A model generated the notes under the pieces. It worked only from the letters and a program-made list of their open reading frames with translations. It was not told where the DNA came from and ran no database searches. Below are positions 11,691-23,135 of a stretch of 64,000 nucleotides of DNA, piece by piece. The DNA is taken from assembly GCA_029783825.1 (NCBI GenBank), contig JAREIK010000740.1, forward strand, positions 16,073 through 80,072, read 5' to 3'. This stretch comes from Sapria himalayana. Taxonomy: Eukaryota; Streptophyta; Magnoliopsida; Malpighiales; Rafflesiaceae. How positions within the stretch are numbered: position 1 is the stretch's first letter; each line of letters opens with the position of its first letter. The position numbers and the translations under genes were made by a program.

Positions 11691-11930
11691 CCAAAAATAG
11701 TTCAAAAAATTATTATTATACAAAAGTTTCATGGTTAAAATAAAAACATAACATAGTTTCATAATCATTTAAAACAAAACCATCCTCATTATTAGCTGGT
11801 GCATTTGTGCTAGCCTCTCCAGCGTGGTTTTGCTACTGGAACTCGGAATGCTATCTATTGTGTCAAGGCCGCTAACTATGACTCAATATAGGATATCTAC
11901 TGTTGCTTAAAAATATTACTTTCTTTCATC
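11690..11930 (-). repeat. Second copy of the A-proximal CACTA segment
   Basis: Matches 5555-5785 plus 9411-9450. Shared landmarks are CATAACATAG, ATAATCATTTAAAACAAAA, TTAGCTGGTGCATTT-like sequence, the GGCCGCTAACTATGACTC / GACCGCTAGCTCTAATTC pair, and GTTGCTTA. An inverted third copy is in element 3 at about 46110-46330. Read on the minus strand it is the 3' part of the TNPA-like gene. Confidence 0.8.
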
Positions 11931-13770
11931 TCATCATTCACTTCTTTCATTTCTTGCATTTCTTCATTCTAATGAGTAAAATGCTGATCTTTCTCTTCTT
12001 TCATTTCCTATATTTTTTTCTTAAATTAAGTAATCTGCTCATCATTCTCTTTCATTTCTATCTCCATAACTTCAAAACATTCATTTGTTTTAATACTTGT
12101 TATTAACTACCTCATCCACCATTGCTATGATAGAGGAATAAGAAGCATGACTGCTACAGCAAAATGCCACTCCCTTCGAGCCGATATCATACACTTGCTA
12201 CATCTTCTAACTTCTTATAGTCTCCAAATAAATAGGATCATAGTCAATTGGTTGAAGATTTATAGAACCTTCAATTCGTGGAGAAGCAGCTATAACTCAT
12301 TCTTTCACAAGTCCTGTGATTAAATAGAAAAAATACTATCCTAGATATACATAAAATAAATCTAATATTTTTCATTCCACATAACCTTTAAAATTTATTG
12401 TAGTATTCTAAAAGTTTATTAATATTACAGATTCTTACACTAATCATCTGAGTCTTATTGTCAACAAACTGCCCATCTACTTTCTTCACATGCATCTTCT
12501 TAAAAATCTCATAAAAATTGGGAATTCGACTCAATTCTCTAACCTAAAGTATGTATATTTATTAAGAAAAATATTAACAAATGTTAGAAAATTTTAGCTA
12601 AAATAATTAAACCATGCACAGATTTTATTTGTTTGGACTATTAGGCCAACTACTAAATATATAAATGTTTTAAACTTATAAATTGTACCAAATCTTGAGC
12701 GTGCTCAATGCTCAACTTTGACACTCTTGTGTGGTGAGACATTCCTATACCTGGACCACCTACCTCAGTCCATTGGTTTTTGCAGGCTATTTTTGATTTT
12801 TTCTTCATATTTGGCTCCTCCCAATAATTAAGCCACTCGGGCCACTCATCCTCGGGTATAAAATTAGGCCTATTTTTTAGAATCATTAATTTATGAACAA
12901 AATCTCAGTACTGTTCAGCAGCTTTGCTCTCCCCCAATAATTTATCTATCCAACAAATTTGTGGTCCAATGTGTACTGATTCTATATATAGAAAATTCAT
13001 AAAATAACTATATTAATAACAAGGACATAATTATTTAATGCTTGAATAATAACCAACATAATAATTAACTAATTAGATAATTACTTTTAAATGCTTTTTT
13101 GTTTATTTTTTTTACCTAAAAGATATTAAAGTTAGACTCGCTTGTTGATTCAAAAACTTTCTTCCATGAGAATGCTTTAGAATCAACCATTTTCTTGAAA
13201 GACATTGTAATTATAGCCAAACACTTATGAGATTAAATGAAACTATAAAAATAAAAAAAAATAACATTGAAAATAAGCAAATCATAACTTTATTTAAAAA
13301 TAAAACCACTAATAAGAACATCATAATTTTTAATTCAAGTAAGATTTATATATTTCTTATACATCTCATCCACATTCTTTATTACTAACATAGCACTACA
13401 TGTAGAGGAAGGCACAACATTTGATTATGTCAATGGTACTATAACTGGAGAACTATTGGTGTAAAATGTGGTGTAGAAAATTGTGATGGATCAAAAGTGT
13501 GTGCAAGAGGGATAATGGGTGGTGGCCTTATATCTAATAAATGTGATGGTAAATGTGTCAATGATAGTGATGGTGAAGTTGATGCTAAAGTTTGGATATG
13601 GTGGGTATGAGATGGTACTGACTATATAACAAGATGTAAATTACTAGATGAATTTCATCTATTTCTGCATTGACGTCCATGTTCACCTCCACCACATCCA
13701 CGTCCTTTAGGCACCAACTACTGTACAAAAAATAAAAACATAGAATAAATAATAAAGATATAATGAACAT
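11760..13770 (-). pseudogene. TNPA-like CACTA protein gene (plant transposase Ptta/En/Spm type), degenerate
   Basis: Minus-strand pieces in order. 13720-13370 is a decayed N-terminal region with Pro-rich codons. About 13200-13110 reads MSFKKMVDSKAFSWKKVFES. 12886-12653 reads NRPNFIPEDEWPEWLNYWEE then KNQWTEVGGPGIGMSHHTRV, the conserved W..L..YW and NR..../HT.GS core of this family. About 12542-12465 reads ELSRIPNFYEIFKKMHVKK then DGQFVDNKTQ, matching the family's 'E-F-x3-H ... FVD' block. 12100-11880 encodes a Glu/Met/Lys-rich coiled-coil-like tail (EEMQEMKEVNDEMKES). Proteins of this type bind the subterminal repeats and assist TNP2 in En/Spm. Stops and frame changes split the gene. It lies downstream of the TNP2 pseudogene on the same strand, the usual order. 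Confidence 0.75.
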
Positions 13771-13859
13771 CAGTAATGGATTTTCAAAAACTTTAAAAAA
13801 TGTTGGAAACTATAATATTCTAATACAATTATAACAATTTAATTATCGGCACTACTATC

Positions 13860-16800
13860 ATATTCTAATGGATCTTCTGACATTTCATTTGATTCTTATG
13901 GAAGTTCCATCTTCAGATAGAAAATAAAAATCTTCAATTTCTATTAGGCCACCATTTGAGTCACATAAGTTTTATGGATCTTCATCTACATGCACAAGCT
14001 CAATATTATTTATGTCATCTTTTTGAAATACTAGTTCAACAACTAAGTTTGCACTTCTTTATTGAGATGTTGGTACTTCAAAATTTGATCGAGCTCTAAT
14101 TTTACAAATGGCCAACCAGTCACTCTTATCATGAGATAAACTCGGATATGTATAATAATATACTTGAGTGGCATGAACTACCATAATACATGGCTCATAT
14201 TGATTAAATTTGCATTCTTGGTTAAGATCCACAAGCTGATAATCCAAATGAATCTTTGTACCCAAATTTCATGTAGGATCAAACCACTCGCATCTTAAAA
14301 ATACAATTTCTATTATTTTTGAGTCCAGGATACTCCAACTCAATAATTCCTGTGAGTTGACCATAGTAATCAATCTCATCTGCACTATAACTTGAGCCTT
14401 TAATGAATACACCACTATTCATAGTTTGTTTAGAACAACCATGTCCTATTGTGTGCAATTTATATTTATTGATAAAATACTTAGAATAGGTTGTCACATA
14501 TCAAATGAGCCATTACTTAGATTCTGTATGAATATGTTTGAATCTCCATTTGAAGGATCATTTGTCTATTGCATAATTCAAACATTATGTTAAATACTAA
14601 AAGATACTAATAAATCAAAAAATGAAAAAATTAAAGCTTAAGAATTCTCACATAGTTCTTGAACCAATTCACAAATTTTATTTCTAGCATAGAATCAACC
14701 TCATGGCTGGAAATGGTTGGTTGCCTATGTTTTAACTGCTCAACATAAACACTACATAAATAAAAAAAGTGGGAGAATAATGGATATCAAATTTTAATTA
14801 TTCTTATTTGGGACAAAATTAAATAATAATTTAACCTTCGACCATTTTGGCTATGCATACTCAATAAATGGTGCAACCTCTTCACAATTAAGTAAAACAT
14901 AGCTCTAGGTTGCGTTGTACTTTTCATATATAATACATCCTTTCTTTTCTTTTCTAGATGCTCTTCCAGGGTGCTTAAAAATAGATAGCTTGTCTACAGA
15001 TTCATATTCTACCAACGCACAACCTTCATCATTACAATGCACATTTCTATTCTTTGTATTGACATGATTCTCAAAATAATAAGAACTAAAAGATGATGCT
15101 TCTTCTACTAAATATGCATTGCAAATTGAACCTTCAACTTTTGCCATGTTTCTAATATTCAATTTCAACTTACGAAGATACCTACAACCATTATGTTAGG
15201 TTTCAATATAATCAAATAACAATTTTAATTTATGCTTGAAATAATAAAACATAGCTACTTATATATATTTACCTTTCAAAAGGATACATCTATTATATTA
15301 CACTAGGCCGGCTATCCTTGCTTCATATGCCAAATGGACTAGTAAATGCTCCATTGAGTCATACAAGCTTAGTGGGAATATCCATTCAAGCTTACAAAAA
15401 ATAAAAGGAATGTCATTCTCTAGTCTCACCATGTCATCTAATTTGATTGTGGTTGTAGTTAGATGTTTTAAGAACAAACTAAGTTATGTAAGGACCTTCC
15501 AAACACTTAGGGGAAGTATTTCATACAAAGCAATTTGTATTAAACTTTACATAAATACATGACAGTCATGACTTTTCATTGCAAATAACATAAGTTTCTT
15601 CATATCCACACATCTACACATATTTGACACATATCCATCAGAGAATTTCAAATTTTTAACTCATTCACACAATGTCTGTCTTGCCTTCTTATCAAGTGTG
15701 TAACAAGCTTTACAGTATTTTCTTATAGCCTCATTCTATTACAATTTGAGATGCCGATAGCAATCATTCAACTCTTGTCTTGATTTTAAAGTATCTTTTG
15801 TTTTTCCATCTACATTAAGGATAGTGTTGAAAATATTGTCAAATATATTTTTTTGATATGCATTATATCTAAGTTATGATAAATTAAATTGGATTCCAAT
15901 AGGGCAAGTCCCAAAAAATATTATATTTTCTCTTGCCAAATATTTTGCATATTGGTCCATTAGTTCCAATAGCATCCATTTCAGTTACCTTCTTCAGACC
16001 CAAACATTGAATCTCTATCAAGATATCATCCCGTGGGATGAACAACTGGTGCAACTGTCATCATTATTTGTTTTTTTGTAATACAGTTCTATTTTTGTGG
16101 AATGGAAGATTTGTAAGTAGAAACTTATCATGGTTATCAAACCATTAATGTTTGCCACTGAATGTGAAGGTAAATGCATCACACTTTTTCATGAAATACG
16201 GGCATACAAATTGTACTACAGTACTCCTACCAGAGAACAATGAATATGCATAAAAATCACTTATCATACACATAAGGGCCACCCGCATAATAAAATTTCC
16301 TTCTTTGAGATGTCATATGTATTCATGCCAACATCTCACAAATGATTTAACTCTACTATAAGAGGCTATAAGAAAACATCTAACATGTCTTTTAGATTTT
16401 TTGTTCCTGGAACCAATATTGACATAAACATATAATGCTCCTTCATACACAACCATGAAGGCAAATTATAAGGTGTCACTTTCATTGCCCATGTTGAATC
16501 TATTGTCCAGATTGGCCAAATTGCTTAAAATCATCAGTGTTGAGACCCAATCTCACATTTTGACTTTCAAATGCAAAATCTTGATATATATGATTGAAAT
16601 GCTTCTAAGAAAGTGAATTTGATGGATGACACATCACCCCTTCTTCAAACTCATGCTCAGAACGCCACATTATATCATGTGATGTAACATTTGATGCATA
16701 TAGTCTTTATAATTGAGGAATTAAAGAAAAGTAATATATCTTTTTAAAAGCAACTTTCATCTTTTGTCACATATCAACAACACAAGAGGTGCCTTGTTAA

Positions 16801-17470
16801 ATTGAGGATGATCACAAAACTAACATTTAATTAAATCACTATCACCACCCCAATATAACATACATACATTTAAACAACAATTAATTTTTTCTACTGGTAG
16901 ATCGATGCCTCGTAGTAACTTCTTAGTGATGTAAAAGTTGTTAGTGACCAAATTATTATCCAGAACAATCTCATTAATTAGTTCTGTCACCTGATCAAAT
17001 AACTTCTTAGATATATGATTTTCTGACTTCATGCGTGTAAGTCCAGCCACAAGTGACAATTATGAATGTGTTTTATTACTAAGCCACAACTCATTATCTA
17101 CAGCTTTAAGCATATCATAAAATTTTTGAGCTTCAGGATTAGGTGGTTCATTCATGTAATCCATATTGAAGTCATCACCAGTAGCTTCCATGACCATTCT
17201 ATGATATATATTTGATGTTTCTTCATTACATACATACGATTTAGTACCATTAAATTTGTCAATGTTCAGAGCCTTTGTTCTTCCTCATGATAAATCTAAT
17301 CAAAATAAGTTGGTACAAAACCATATTTAGCCACATGGTATCTAATAGTGTTTGCATCATGAAAAGTCATATTCTGACACTTGTAGTTATTACATGGACA
17401 CTTAATTTTATCTCCATCCATCCATCTCAATTGACGACATGCAAACTTTTATATATAATGTAATATGATT
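13860..17470 (-). pseudogene. TNP2-type CACTA transposase, heavily decayed
   Basis: Minus strand, 5' to 3'. About 17440-17300 is the transposase-associated domain, reading RWMDGDKIKCPCNNYKCQ and later HVAKYGFVPT. 17059-16820 reads ISKKLFDQVTELINEI and KINCCLNVCMLYWGG, matching the TNP2 N-terminal block (KIHACxNDCxLYWK). About 16560-16510 reads NVRLGLNTDDFKQFGQSG, as in N-x-RLGLA-x-DGFNPF. 15168-14905 contains AKVEGSICNAYLVEEA (the PEGSIAEGY motif). 14497-14279 reads HTIGHGCSKQTMNSGVFIKG, then YYGQLTGIIELEYPG (the DUF4216 core). 14265-14059 reads VVHATQVYYY, the end of that domain. The 13.86-14.06 kb tail is acidic. Many stops and frameshifts interrupt it and no continuous catalytic core is readable at 15.2-16.5 kb. 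Transcription would start on the B-end side, near 18 kb. Confidence 0.85.
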
Positions 17471-18695
17471 ATATAAATATACAAGTGTTTAGATATAATC
17501 TTGTGTTTAAAATATTTTTATAAATGTTACATATATATAAATTTATATATGTAACACTTTTATAAATATTATATAGTATATATATCACATTTATATAAAC
17601 ATTATAAATATTATATATTTTATATAAAAATTTATATGTTATATAAATGTTAACAAATATGTATAACATTTTATATGTTATATAAATGTTATATAAAAAA
17701 TTATATAAATTGAAAGTTTTATGTAAATGTTGTATAAATATTTATAAATATTTATACATATGTATAAATATTTATATATAACATTATATATTTTTATAAA
17801 CATATCAATGTTTATATATAATATAATACGTTTATATATATTAAAGTATAAACATTTATATATAATATCATGTGATTATATAAATGTATAAAAGATTATA
17901 TATAATGTTATCTCTTTATAATATTTTTGGAGACAATCAAAATAAAATCCATAAACATTGAGTTTGTGTTTTCTTAAGTTACAGAAGCAAAAAAACATTA
18001 AGCCTAATTTTTTTTTCTTAAGTTACAGAAGCTGAAACCAATATGCATACATTTAGTATTTGAAATCCATAAATCCCTAAAGAATTAAATGTAAAAGAAC
18101 AAAGTTTACACAAATCATTTGTTGTTTCATTAATGAGGGTGAGTCAAAATCATATAAATGATGTGAAAATAGAAGAAAGAAGAAGAAAATTTGGTGGAAA
18201 ATTAAAAAAAAATTAAAACAACATATTCTGTATAAATCAAATTCCACCAGTGGTAATCAAATTGAGAGAGACAGAGAAATGTATATAATATTCTGAAAGA
18301 GAAGTGCAATGATAATCTTACGTAGTAACAAGAAGAAGTAGAATTTGTTGGTTGCTTCCGTAATCCCGTTTCGCTTCTCCTCTCTTCCTCTTCGAAAGAT
18401 AGAAAAAATGTTTTAAGTGCTCGAATGACTTAGTGTTTTTTTATCATGGAAACTATAAATAAAAATATAGATGTAAATATATAGATAAAAAAGACAAATA
18501 TATAAAAGTAAACTAAAATTATAAAAAATAAATAATTTAAATAAAAAAAATGAAATAGATTTTTATTTAAACATAAATGATATTATTTCAAAATAAATAA
18601 AATAATATTATATTATAATAAAGTATTTCACATACATATATATATATATATTGGTTATAAATTTTTAAGAATTCAAATAAATTATTATCAATACA
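17471..18695. other. AT-rich upstream region of the TNP2 pseudogene
   Basis: 17470-17930 is an imperfect AT-rich repeat built on TTTATATATAA and ATAAATGTTATATAA motifs. 18330-18410 is a GC-richer stretch (CGTTTCGCTTCTCCTCTC) that could be the transposase 5' untranslated or promoter region; I cannot define a start site. 18440-18690 is AT-rich and homologous to the sequence bordering the empty pogo site in elements 3 and 4. No gene is seen. Confidence 0.5.
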
Positions 18696-20821
18696 CAGTG
18701 GAACCTCTCTAAATTAATATGATCTGTTGCACAAAAAATTATTAATTAACAGAGGTTAATAATTTATAGAACCTTCACCTAAAAAAATCAGAAAATATAT
18801 CAAAGATATTGTATGATTAATCCATGCAAGCCTCAATATATTCAACATCAATTTCCAAAGTTAAAAGTTGTGCTTAAATTAATCAACTTAAATTTTGAAA
18901 TACCAAAGGTGGTGCCCATGTTTCCAAGAATGTTTTCCAGGTGTGGAATATCAAAAGTTCCTCACTTGAATTATAAAGGCTAATGCATACAACAGTTGAG
19001 TTATAGTTTTTCCTTTTTTTATTTCTTTTTTCTTCCAAAATGAAGCCTTCATCTTCTCTGAGTAATGATCAAAAGCTTAAAATTTGTCATCATAAAGTAG
19101 CAAATTCATCCATCAAACAATCAGCTCTTGCAAATTGGGTAATGCAAAAATTCAAGCTTTCAAAAGTCCCAACACAAGGAACCATCAGCAACATCCTTGC
19201 TAAGCATCAACAATATGAAAGCATGGACTCAACTGAACTTACATCTAAGCATCAAAGAGCTGTAAAGCATCCTAAACTTGATAATGTTTTAGCAAATTGG
19301 GTTTTACAATGGCAAGCACGTCGAGTGGCATTATCAGGTGATTTAATCAAGGAAAAGGCTCGTCAATTTGCTAGACAACTTGAACTTGGAGAGAGAATAC
19401 CAAAATTTTCAAATGGATGGCTTGCAAAGTTTAATATTCGCCATGGATTCAAAGCTCAAAAATCTTATGGAGAAAGTGGCTCTGCTGATTTAGATGCAAT
19501 TGACAGAAATATGCCAACAATAAAAGAAAAACTTCAAAGCTATTCACTTCAAGACATATACAACATGGATGAAACATGACTTTTTTATCGAATGGCCCCT
19601 TATCGAACAATCACACGTCGTCAAATTGAAGGTTCTAAGAAGGATAAAACACGTCTAACTTTTGTCTTTGCTCCAAATGCAGATGGGTCTCACAAAATGG
19701 AACCTCTCATCATTGGTCAAGCACAAAGGCCACGTGCTTTTAATAGAAAAAGTGGAGAGCAATTGGGTTTCTATTATCGTAGCAAAGCAAAAGCTTGGAT
19801 GACTGGACTCATTTTCAGGGAATGGCTACAAAAGATGGATCAACAAATGCATGATGCTAATAGAAAAGTCCTACTTTTTTTAGATACAAAAGATGTAATA
19901 CTCCTTCATATGTGGTGAGAAATTTGCCTCTTACAAATGTTCAAGTTTTTCTTTTTCTAGCTAATACAACTTCTAAAATTCAACCAATGGATGCTGGAAT
20001 AATAGCAACATTCAAGAGGTGATATAGGCATTTTCAACTCCAAGATGCATTTGATAGAGATGAACAACAAAAGGCAGACATCTATAAGGTTGATCAATTG
20101 ATAGCCATGAAATGGGCTAAAGTAGCATGGAATGACATTTCTAGCAAGACAATAACCAATTGCTTTAAGCACATAGGTTTCTTTGAAAGAGAAACTCAAA
20201 AAAATGAAGTGGGTTCGAAAGAACAAGATATTGAAAATGAACTTAAAGATGCTATTAATCAACGGCCAATTAGTCACCCAATATCTGTTCATGATCTTAT
20301 AAATCCCGAGGAAGAGCAACAAGTTGCCCATGAAAAAATTTCAGATGAAGATTTAATAAAACTTTAGCCGTCTCAAGATCAAGAAGAAGAGGAAGATGGT
20401 GAAGTTATGGATGAAAATCATCCCATTTCAACAAAAGAAAATTTAAATGTTCTTCATTCTTGTATTTCATTTCTTAATCTTTCAAATCCAAATCATTTTA
20501 TAGCTCATAAGGTACTTAGAAACACACAATTTGATATACGGACTATTGAAAAAAATAAGTTACTTTAAATAGGTATTTTTGTAAGGAATATCGATTTTAC
20601 AAAGCAATATATTTTATCTATGATACATAGTATTTTTAGAATTATAAGGAATATTGATTCTATAAATTAATATTTTTACATAGTGTGTTTTCTATTTTGC
20701 ATTAAATAATAGATAGTAGAATTATTAAATTATACACTTTCCACGAAGTCGGTGGATTGATTTTTCATTAAATGATGGAGGTTATTAAATTATAGAGTAT
20801 CAATTTAGGAAGGTTCTACTG
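18696..20821 (+). mobile_element. pogo-like (Tc1/mariner superfamily) transposon nested in CACTA element 2
   Basis: The terminal inverted repeats are imperfect. CAGTGGAACCTCTCTAAATT at the left pairs with CAGTAGAACCTTCCTAAATT at the right (read on the minus strand); 20 of the first 24 positions agree. A TA follows the right end (20822-20823); on the left a TA lies two bases outside the repeat (18692-18693). Elements 3 (near 42805-42812) and 4 (near 50640) carry the uninterrupted site, reading ATATAATATGAAATAA and AGATAATATGAAATAA on the minus strand. That confirms a TA-targeted insertion into the B side of element 2. Length is 2126 bp. It contains one transposase pseudogene. Confidence 0.9.
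19040..20568 (+). pseudogene. pogo-like transposase, two internal stops and a frameshift
   Basis: An N-terminal helix-turn-helix region (about residues 1-60: SNDQKLKICHHK ... ALANWVMQKF ... TQGTISNIL) is followed by a CENP-B-type DNA-binding domain (LDNVLANWVLQWQARRVALS ... KEKARQFARQL ... FSNGWLAKFNIRHGF). The DDD catalytic domain has a first Asp in YNMDET, a second in LLFLD and a third in QPMDAGIIATFKR. Damage: TGA at 19577-19579 directly after YNMDET, where the family has Gly; a small indel after LLFLD (about 19880-19895) that shifts frame before a region reading VVRNLPLTNVQVF; TGA within FKR-stop-YRHF (about 20020); and TAG at 20365-20367. The reading frame otherwise runs to TAA at 20566-20568. 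This is a DNA-cutting and joining enzyme family; this copy cannot be functional. Confidence 0.92.
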
Positions 20822-22064
20822 TAATATGAAATAATTATAAAGGCATAAAATTTCATATTATTTGATATAATTTATAATTTATAAAATTCCAAAAATTACT
20901 TAAAGTGAGAATATCAATAAAAAAAGTTATATTTATTATTGTAATAAACATTGAATATTATAAGTTAATAGTTAAGATCTTACTCATTTGATTAATTCTT
21001 ATAAATTTTAGTAGGGACAAAAGATAAAACTTGAATTCAAATAAACTTAGGGTTAGTTTGATATTACTTTTCAAAAGTATTTATAGGGCTAAAAATAATA
21101 TTAAGTATTTTTAGGACAAAATATTTCATTAGTAATATTTTAAATAACTCTTTTGAAATCCTAAAAAAAATACTTAGTATTCTTTTAAAAACCACACTAA
21201 GATATTTATTTTTTAAATCATCAAAATTTTTTTGAAGTAATTAAAACATATATGTATTTATCTTTAAATATCAATTTATTTTCTTTTAAATTTTTTGAAA
21301 ATTTTGAATTTTTTTTATAATTAAAAAATTTCAAATCCTTTTATAAATATTTTTTTCAAAAGATTCCTATAATTATAAAAATATATTTTTTTACTTTAAA
21401 TAATTTAAATATTTACTTGTTTATTCATTAATTTAGAAATTTATATAAATTTTTCTATTTAATCATACAATTAATTATTTTAGATTTTTATTAGTAGTAA
21501 TTTTTAAGTATGTTCATTTATTAATTAAAATATCTTTTAAAATGATTATAATTAAATAATTAATTATTTAATATTTTATTAATACAAATATTTATATATC
21601 AAAATTCAATATTTCAGAAAAATTAATTTGTATAATTTTTTTAAAATTTTATAATCATAAAAATAATTATTTTAGTGACAAAAATTAACTCTAGCCCAAA
21701 TAGCTAGGGAAAATCACTAGATAAATACATATATTTTGTTAATATTATCATTTAAGAAATAATCGCATGCAATTAAATTAATCATAAAAAATTTCAGAAT
21801 ATTATTTACCGAGTGATTTTGCTTTGAACTAATTAGCTAGGAAAAATCTGTCTCTAATATTATTCCAAAAATGCCAGCCATTCTTTGCATGAAAATTTAC
21901 GATAATATTGGCTAGAGATAATTTTCAATCATAAATTTTGATCTCTAATCCCTTGGAAATTTGTATCTCAATGTAAAATCAAACAACTCTTGTTATTCCT
22001 TAGCTAATCCATGGCTAATTAGCTAGGGATTATTTAAATAGCTAAATTTCCTATCTTCTAAGTA
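20822..22064 (-). other. B-side interior and terminus of CACTA element 2
   Basis: Non-coding AT-rich sequence shared with element 1 (2080-3913) and, reversed, with elements 3 (41421-42800) and 4 (49384-50650). Close to the end it has a few GCTAGGGA / TCTCTAAT subterminal motifs (21700-22040) instead of the long array of element 1. It terminates in CTTCTAAGTA against TATC repeats. Confidence 0.75.
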
Positions 22065-22600
22065 TCTATATATCGATCGATCTATATATTTGACTGTTAA
22101 TCTCTCTAATGATCTATCTATTAATATGACTATCTATCTAGTTATCTATATATCTATATATCTATTTAGCTATCTATGTATTTATTTGTCAATCTATCTA
22201 TCTATCTATTTTTCTTTCTTTTTTTTATCTTTCTATCTATCTATTTATCAATCAATCTATCTATCTCTTTATCTAATTATCTATATGTTTATCTGCCTAT
22301 CTGACTACACATCTATTTATCTATATATCTAGCTCTCTATCTATCTATTTCTCTATATATCTAAATATCTTTTTGACTATCTATCTATCTATTTGTCTAT
22401 CTATCCTATATCTATCTATCGATCTATATATCTATCTAATTATATGTTTGTTTGTCTATTTATCTATCTATCTATCTATTTATCTCAATATCAATCAATC
22501 TATGTATCTATTTATCTATCTATCTATATATTTATCAATATATATATATGATTAAACATATATATATATATGATTAAACATATATAGATATATCAATATA
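22065..22600 (-). repeat. (TATC)n satellite block
   Basis: TATC repeats to about 22540, then a transition: two direct copies of a TATATATATGATTAAACA motif (22541-22580) and then GATA/GATT-like sequence. Satellite polarity changes over this interval. Plus-strand frames of 60-80 codons here are repeat artefacts. Confidence 0.9.
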
Positions 22601-22633
22601 GATAAATGATTGATTGATTGACATCAACCAACA

Positions 22634-23135
22634 CTTTTAAAATTGCTCTTCATAATAGATAGACTGTAATTTATTGCAAATAGATAGATTGTTTGTTTGT
22701 CTATTATTTATATAATTCACATATGCTGATTATTTGGAACGAATCATAGTGGTTGCAACTCTATTGCAAAGTTGCAACGGAATGACTAACAGAAATTTTA
22801 ATGGTTATTAATGAAATGGTTGATGATTTATTGCAAATTAGAAACAAAATGGAAACAAATTTAGCTTATCCATTGTCTTAATTTTTGGGATTTAGCAACC
22901 GAAGTAGCAATGGATGTGAAATACGTTGCAATATAACAAAGGAATTATTGTGTTGCAAATCCATTAGTCTTTTGCAACTGAATACCAAAGTGTGCAAAAT
23001 TGCAAGAAGGTTCTTTGAAATATGAAACTTTTGTTGCAAAATCATTGCTAATAAATATGTGCAATAAATTTTAATGGGTTTGCAACGGACTTGTAACAAA
23101 AAATTTCATTGCTAAATTGTGATTTTCTTGTTGTG
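22634..23135. mobile_element. Small non-autonomous CACTA-like element of a different family
   Basis: The right terminus read on the minus strand is CACAACAAGAAAATCACAAT, a good CACTA-type end. The presumed left terminus is CACTTTTAAAATTGC at about 22634, weaker. The interior has many TTGCAACGGA / TTGCAAATC / TTGCAACTG motifs on both strands, typical of subterminal repeats, and no coding sequence. It is not homologous to the A or B ends of elements 1-4. The left boundary and target duplication are uncertain. Confidence 0.6.

Larger units (their letters stand above)
5145..22064 (-). mobile_element. CACTA-like (En/Spm) element 2, formerly autonomous, with nested insertions
   Basis: The left (A) terminus reads GACTACAAGAAAAAGCC, close to the plant CACTA consensus CACTACAAGAAA. 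The right (B) terminus, read on the minus strand, is TACTTAGAAG followed by AAATTTAGCTA. The A end is homologous to the reverse complement of 46600-46753, and the B end to 41421-41850 reversed. Flanking triplets are TCT on both sides, consistent with the 3-bp CACTA target duplication but uninformative in a TATC array. Inside lie TNPA-like and TNP2-like pseudogenes on the minus strand. A ~250-bp A-proximal segment is present twice (5555-5785 continued at 9411-9450, and 11690-11930). A hAT element (5786-9402) and a pogo-like element (18696-20821) are nested in it. Without the two insertions it would be about 11.2 kb, a normal size for an autonomous CACTA element. Confidence 0.87.

Noticed and set aside
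17469..17669. 66-codon minus-strand frame rich in Ile, Tyr and Asn
   Set aside because: Falls in an imperfect ATAAATGTTATATAA repeat upstream of the TNP2 pseudogene; composition artefact.
19957..20331. 124-codon minus-strand frame within the pogo-like element
   Set aside because: Antisense of the transposase catalytic domain, whose DAG and following residues are readable on plus.
5142..22067. TCT triplets on both sides of element 2 as proof of a 3-bp target duplication
   Set aside because: The element lies in a TATC array, where matching triplets are expected by chance about one time in four, so this is noted but not counted as proof.
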